From NCBI GenBank assembly GCA_038247995.1, contig JBBRUG010000122.1, positions 1-15,503 on the forward strand: a stretch of DNA of 15,503 nucleotides, in the 5' to 3' direction. Within the stretch, counting starts at the first letter, position 1, and the number at the start of each line of letters is the position of its first letter. Positions 14,091 through 15,503 of this stretch are shown here, piece after piece. The notes beneath the pieces were generated by a model that did not search any database, had not been told where the DNA came from, and worked only from the letters and a program-made list of their open reading frames with translations. The position numbers and the translations under genes were made by a program. The DNA comes from JBBRUG01 sp038247995. Its GTDB lineage: Bacteria; Chloroflexota; Chloroflexia; Chloroflexales; Chloroflexaceae.

Positions 14091-14145
14091 CAGCGTCCGG
14101 CGTCCAGCGTCGATGCCCCTTGTCCCCTTGTCGTCCGTCGTCGGT
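14091..14145. repeat. Short degenerate tandem repeats
   Basis: GTCCAGCG and close variants recur at 14091-14112, then CCCCTTGT occurs twice in tandem (14116-14131), then GTCCGTCGTCGG. This is low-complexity intergenic DNA upstream of the GerMN gene, with no coding signal on either strand. Confidence 0.6.
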
Positions 14146-14156
14146 GGTCAGTTCGG

Positions 14157-14465
14157 CTACGGGCGCGCCTCAAGCGCCGCTACCTCGCCCATGTGCAGCG
14201 CCACAATCCGCTCGCGCAGTTGCACCCGTAACGCCCGGCAGTCGTCCTCGCTGAGCGGAAACGCTTCAGCAGCTTGCTGCTCCAGTTCCGCCCGGCGCAC
14301 CCACGTCGCGTGGATCGCCTCGGGCGGGCCGCCGGCGTGGATCAGCGCCGCCTTGCGGGTAAGTAGTTCTTTGGCTTCACGAAGCAGCGCAACGTCGTCG
14401 GACAGGGCGTTGTCGGCCAGGGCGATCCAAGCCTGGTATATGAGTGTAGGTAACTGAGGGGTCAC
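14157..14465 (-). CDS. Small helical protein, unknown function
   Basis: A 102-aa protein I do not recognise. It is soluble and almost entirely predicted helix, rich in Ala, Leu, Glu and Arg: DDVALLREAKELLTRKAALI (about 23-42), a break at HAGGPPEAIHATW, then VRRAELEQQAAEAF and CRALRVQLRERIVALHMGE, suggesting a helical hairpin. No signal peptide or membrane segment. The only early start is GTG at 14465-14463; there is no Shine-Dalgarno, but a TATAAA -10 box ends about 9 nt upstream, so the transcript may be leaderless. Heptad-like composition and sense-strand codon bias support a real gene. It is divergent from the STAS-like gene. Confidence 0.6.
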   Translation of the reverse strand: MTPQLPTLIYQAWIALADNALSDDVALLREAKELLTRKAALIHAGGPPEAIHATWVRRAELEQQAAEAFPLSEDDCRALRVQLRERIVALHMGEVAALEARP

Positions 14466-14473
14466 ATGTCAAG

Positions 14474-14501
14474 TTTATATATTCTGTGCGCAAAATAACA
14501 A
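14474..14501 (-). promoter_or_regulatory. Candidate promoter for the small helical-protein gene
   Basis: On the minus strand TTGTTA (14501-14496), a 16-base spacer and TATAAA (14479-14474). Transcription would start near 14467, two bases from the GTG codon, implying a leaderless or nearly leaderless mRNA. Confidence 0.45.
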
Positions 14502-14504
14502 GTA

Positions 14505-14533
14505 TGGACATATAGGCAAATGCGCCGTATAAT
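14505..14533 (+). promoter_or_regulatory. Strong sigma70-type promoter for the STAS-like gene
   Basis: TGGACA (14505-14510), exactly 17 bases, and a perfect TATAAT (14528-14533). The start near 14540 lies downstream of the ATG codons at 14520 and 14532, which rules them out as starts for this transcript and supports the ATG at 14604. Confidence 0.8.
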
Positions 14534-14603
14534 GGAGGCCATCCCGAAGCTTTTGACTGGCACGACACGCGCGATGCGGCGGCGGCCATGCGAGGAGCGG
14601 CAT

Positions 14604-15161
14604 ATGCCCTATACGATCAACCGTTACACCCACGACTTGCTGTGGGTCGTAATGCACGGCAACCTCTCGCGTGACCACGCCGACGCCTACTTCCACGATA
14701 TGTGGCGTCTGCTTGATGAAAGCCCGCGTTCAACCGACCTGCTTGTCGATGGGCGACGGATGGCTGCGGCCAGTCATGGCGCTCGCCAACGCACCGAGCA
14801 GATCGCGCACCACCCGCACCTCGGCCATATCGCCTTTGTAGTCAGCGGGCATCACATGCTGCTTTTTGCGCCATTTGTAAAATTGGTCAGCGGCATTGGT
14901 TTATTTGGCGAAGAAACCGAGGCGCTCGATTATCTGCGCGTTTCACGCGGACAGGCCGGCAAGATCACCCTACCCAGCCCACCGCCGCGCCCGGAAACTC
15001 TGGCTGATCCTGAAACGCACTCGCCCAGGCAATCCACCGCGCCCCACGCTAACGGCTCGCGGTTCGAACGCCCGGCTGCGCCGGCCACCGGCTTGCTCAA
15101 TTCACTCTCCTCGGTGTTTGAAGGCTGGGCGCGTTCGACGCGTGATCGGGATGAGCGGTGA
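14604..15161 (+). CDS. STAS/SpoIIAA-like domain protein with disordered tail
   Basis: A 185-aa cytoplasmic protein. Residues 1-120 resemble a STAS or SpoIIAA-like fold: strand YTINRYTHDLLWVVMHGNLS, helix DHADAYFHDMWRLLDES, strand STDLLVDGRRMA, helix, strand HIAFVVSGHHML, helix 'FVKLVSGIGLFGEETEALDYLRVS'. Resemblance is by strand-helix order and the 'LLVDGR' strand; no conserved phosphoserine site can be asserted. Residues about 125-165 are a Pro-rich, low-complexity tail, ending in a short amphipathic segment (GLLNSLSSVFEGWAR). The ATG at 14604 has GAGGAG 6 nt before it and agrees with the promoter at 14505-14533; the earlier ATG at 14520 is upstream of the predicted transcript start. Role unknown; possibly a regulatory or partner-switching protein. 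Confidence 0.7.
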   Translation: MPYTINRYTHDLLWVVMHGNLSRDHADAYFHDMWRLLDESPRSTDLLVDGRRMAAASHGARQRTEQIAHHPHLGHIAFVVSGHHMLLFAPFVKLVSGIGLFGEETEALDYLRVSRGQAGKITLPSPPPRPETLADPETHSPRQSTAPHANGSRFERPAAPATGLLNSLSSVFEGWARSTRDRDER

Positions 15162-15215
15162 AACGGTAAAGCGGTAAGCGCAAGAATACCCTCACGCCCT
15201 GCACGCCCTTTCGGT

Positions 15216-15221
15216 TATCAT
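15216..15221 (+). promoter_or_regulatory. Possible -10 box for a leaderless start at 15228
   Basis: TATCAT ends 6 bases before the ATG, so transcription would begin at or next to the start codon. The -35 position (CACGCC) is poor, so this is only suggestive. Confidence 0.25.
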
Positions 15222-15227
15222 TACCCC

Positions 15228-15479
15228 ATGCGCACAACGATCCTCTTCTTGGGCACCACCGACGGCCTGGTAACCTACACCTCAACTGGCCCGATGGTCA
15301 ACCGAACTGCGCATATACTGCACGGCCAGACGCTTACTGCGATCAGCGCCCTCGACGCCGAAACCCTGCTTGTAAGCATTGCCGAAGCCGACGCGTTGCA
15401 GAGCTTCGACGGCGGGCGCTCGTGGCAGATCGCCGCGTATGAACCGACGGCAATCCTCTGTGTCGTAAGCGTTGCGTAG
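15228..15479 (+). CDS. BNR/Asp-box beta-propeller protein, short or truncated
   Basis: An 83-codon frame beginning MRTTILFLGTTDGLVTYTS. It reads as the first blades of a sialidase-like or photosystem-stability-factor-like propeller: FLGTTDGLVTY, LTAISALDAETLLVSIAEAD, then a canonical Asp-box SFDGGRSW (about 63-70). Such proteins are normally 300 aa or more, so a stop (TAG, 15477-15479) after a single Asp-box is odd. After the stop the same frame stays open to the window edge (GRMIGVAH), so a nonsense mutation, sequencing error or frameshift is possible. No Shine-Dalgarno is seen; a TATCAT just upstream suggests a leaderless start. The rest of the gene would lie outside the window. Confidence 0.55.
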   Translation: MRTTILFLGTTDGLVTYTSTGPMVNRTAHILHGQTLTAISALDAETLLVSIAEADALQSFDGGRSWQIAAYEPTAILCVVSVA

Positions 15480-15503
15480 GGCCGTATGATTGGCGTCGCC
15501 CAT

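Noticed and set aside
14091..14145. CRISPR array
   Set aside because: Units are 8-12 bases, degenerate and unspaced; there are no regular spacers and no cas genes.
14443..14472. TTGACA-18-TACACT promoter on the minus strand
   Set aside because: The -35 is perfect, but it would start transcription inside the small gene with no later in-frame start; the TTGTTA-16-TATAAA pair upstream fits the gene better.
14520..14603. N-terminal extension of the STAS-like gene from ATG 14520
   Set aside because: It overlaps the -10 box of a near-consensus promoter, so it would not be transcribed; the ATG at 14604 has a good Shine-Dalgarno.

Overview
The window is about 15.5 kb of GC-rich bacterial chromosome with no sign of phage, plasmid or IS genes. 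It fits a Chloroflexota (class Chloroflexia-like) organism. This is an inference from three things: lipoprotein and surface linkers rich in Ala/Pro or Pro/Glu, a secreted protein built from 'FPETG…FW…GGL…FGYPL' modules joined to a GerMN domain, and a mix of AGGAG-led starts with starts that look leaderless. No rRNA, tRNA or CRISPR array was seen. No stretch over 300 bases lacks a gene; the longest gap is the divergent promoter region 5261-5546.

Left part (1-5400, minus strand): a polar or general L-amino-acid ABC transporter of the Aap type is read right to left as lipoprotein binding protein (aapJ), permeases (aapQ, aapM) and ATPase (aapP). It is followed by two kynurenine-pathway genes: a tryptophan 2,3-dioxygenase (kynA) that has lost its N-terminus and an internal substrate-binding segment, and the start of kynureninase (kynU), cut by the window edge. 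A well-formed sigma70-type promoter precedes aapJ. Long near-perfect hairpins lie between aapJ and aapQ and between aapP and kynA.

Middle (5400-9050, plus strand): a two-TM-segment membrane protein with two SH3-like domains overlaps by ATGA a DEDDh 3'-5' exonuclease fused to a WYL domain. A DUF445 membrane protein follows. The exonuclease-WYL fusion is the most unusual architecture here. Next come two small minus-strand genes: a membrane-anchored protein with an FG-GAP-like Asp-rich loop (9138-9662) and a META-domain (HslJ-like) protein (9859-10317).

Right part (10400-15503): a secreted clan GH-A-like glycoside hydrolase with a C-terminal discoidin/F5-8C domain (plus) is followed 5 nt later by a Nudix hydrolase (plus). 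Converging on them is the secreted repeat/GerMN protein (minus). A small uncharacterised helical protein (minus) and a STAS-like protein (plus) diverge from an AT-rich double promoter. A BNR/Asp-box gene at the right edge meets a TAG after 83 codons and may be broken.

Functional picture (inference): amino-acid import next to tryptophan catabolism on the left, envelope-anchored and secreted proteins through most of the rest, and one likely DNA-processing or DNA-sensing enzyme (exonuclease-WYL) placed among membrane proteins.
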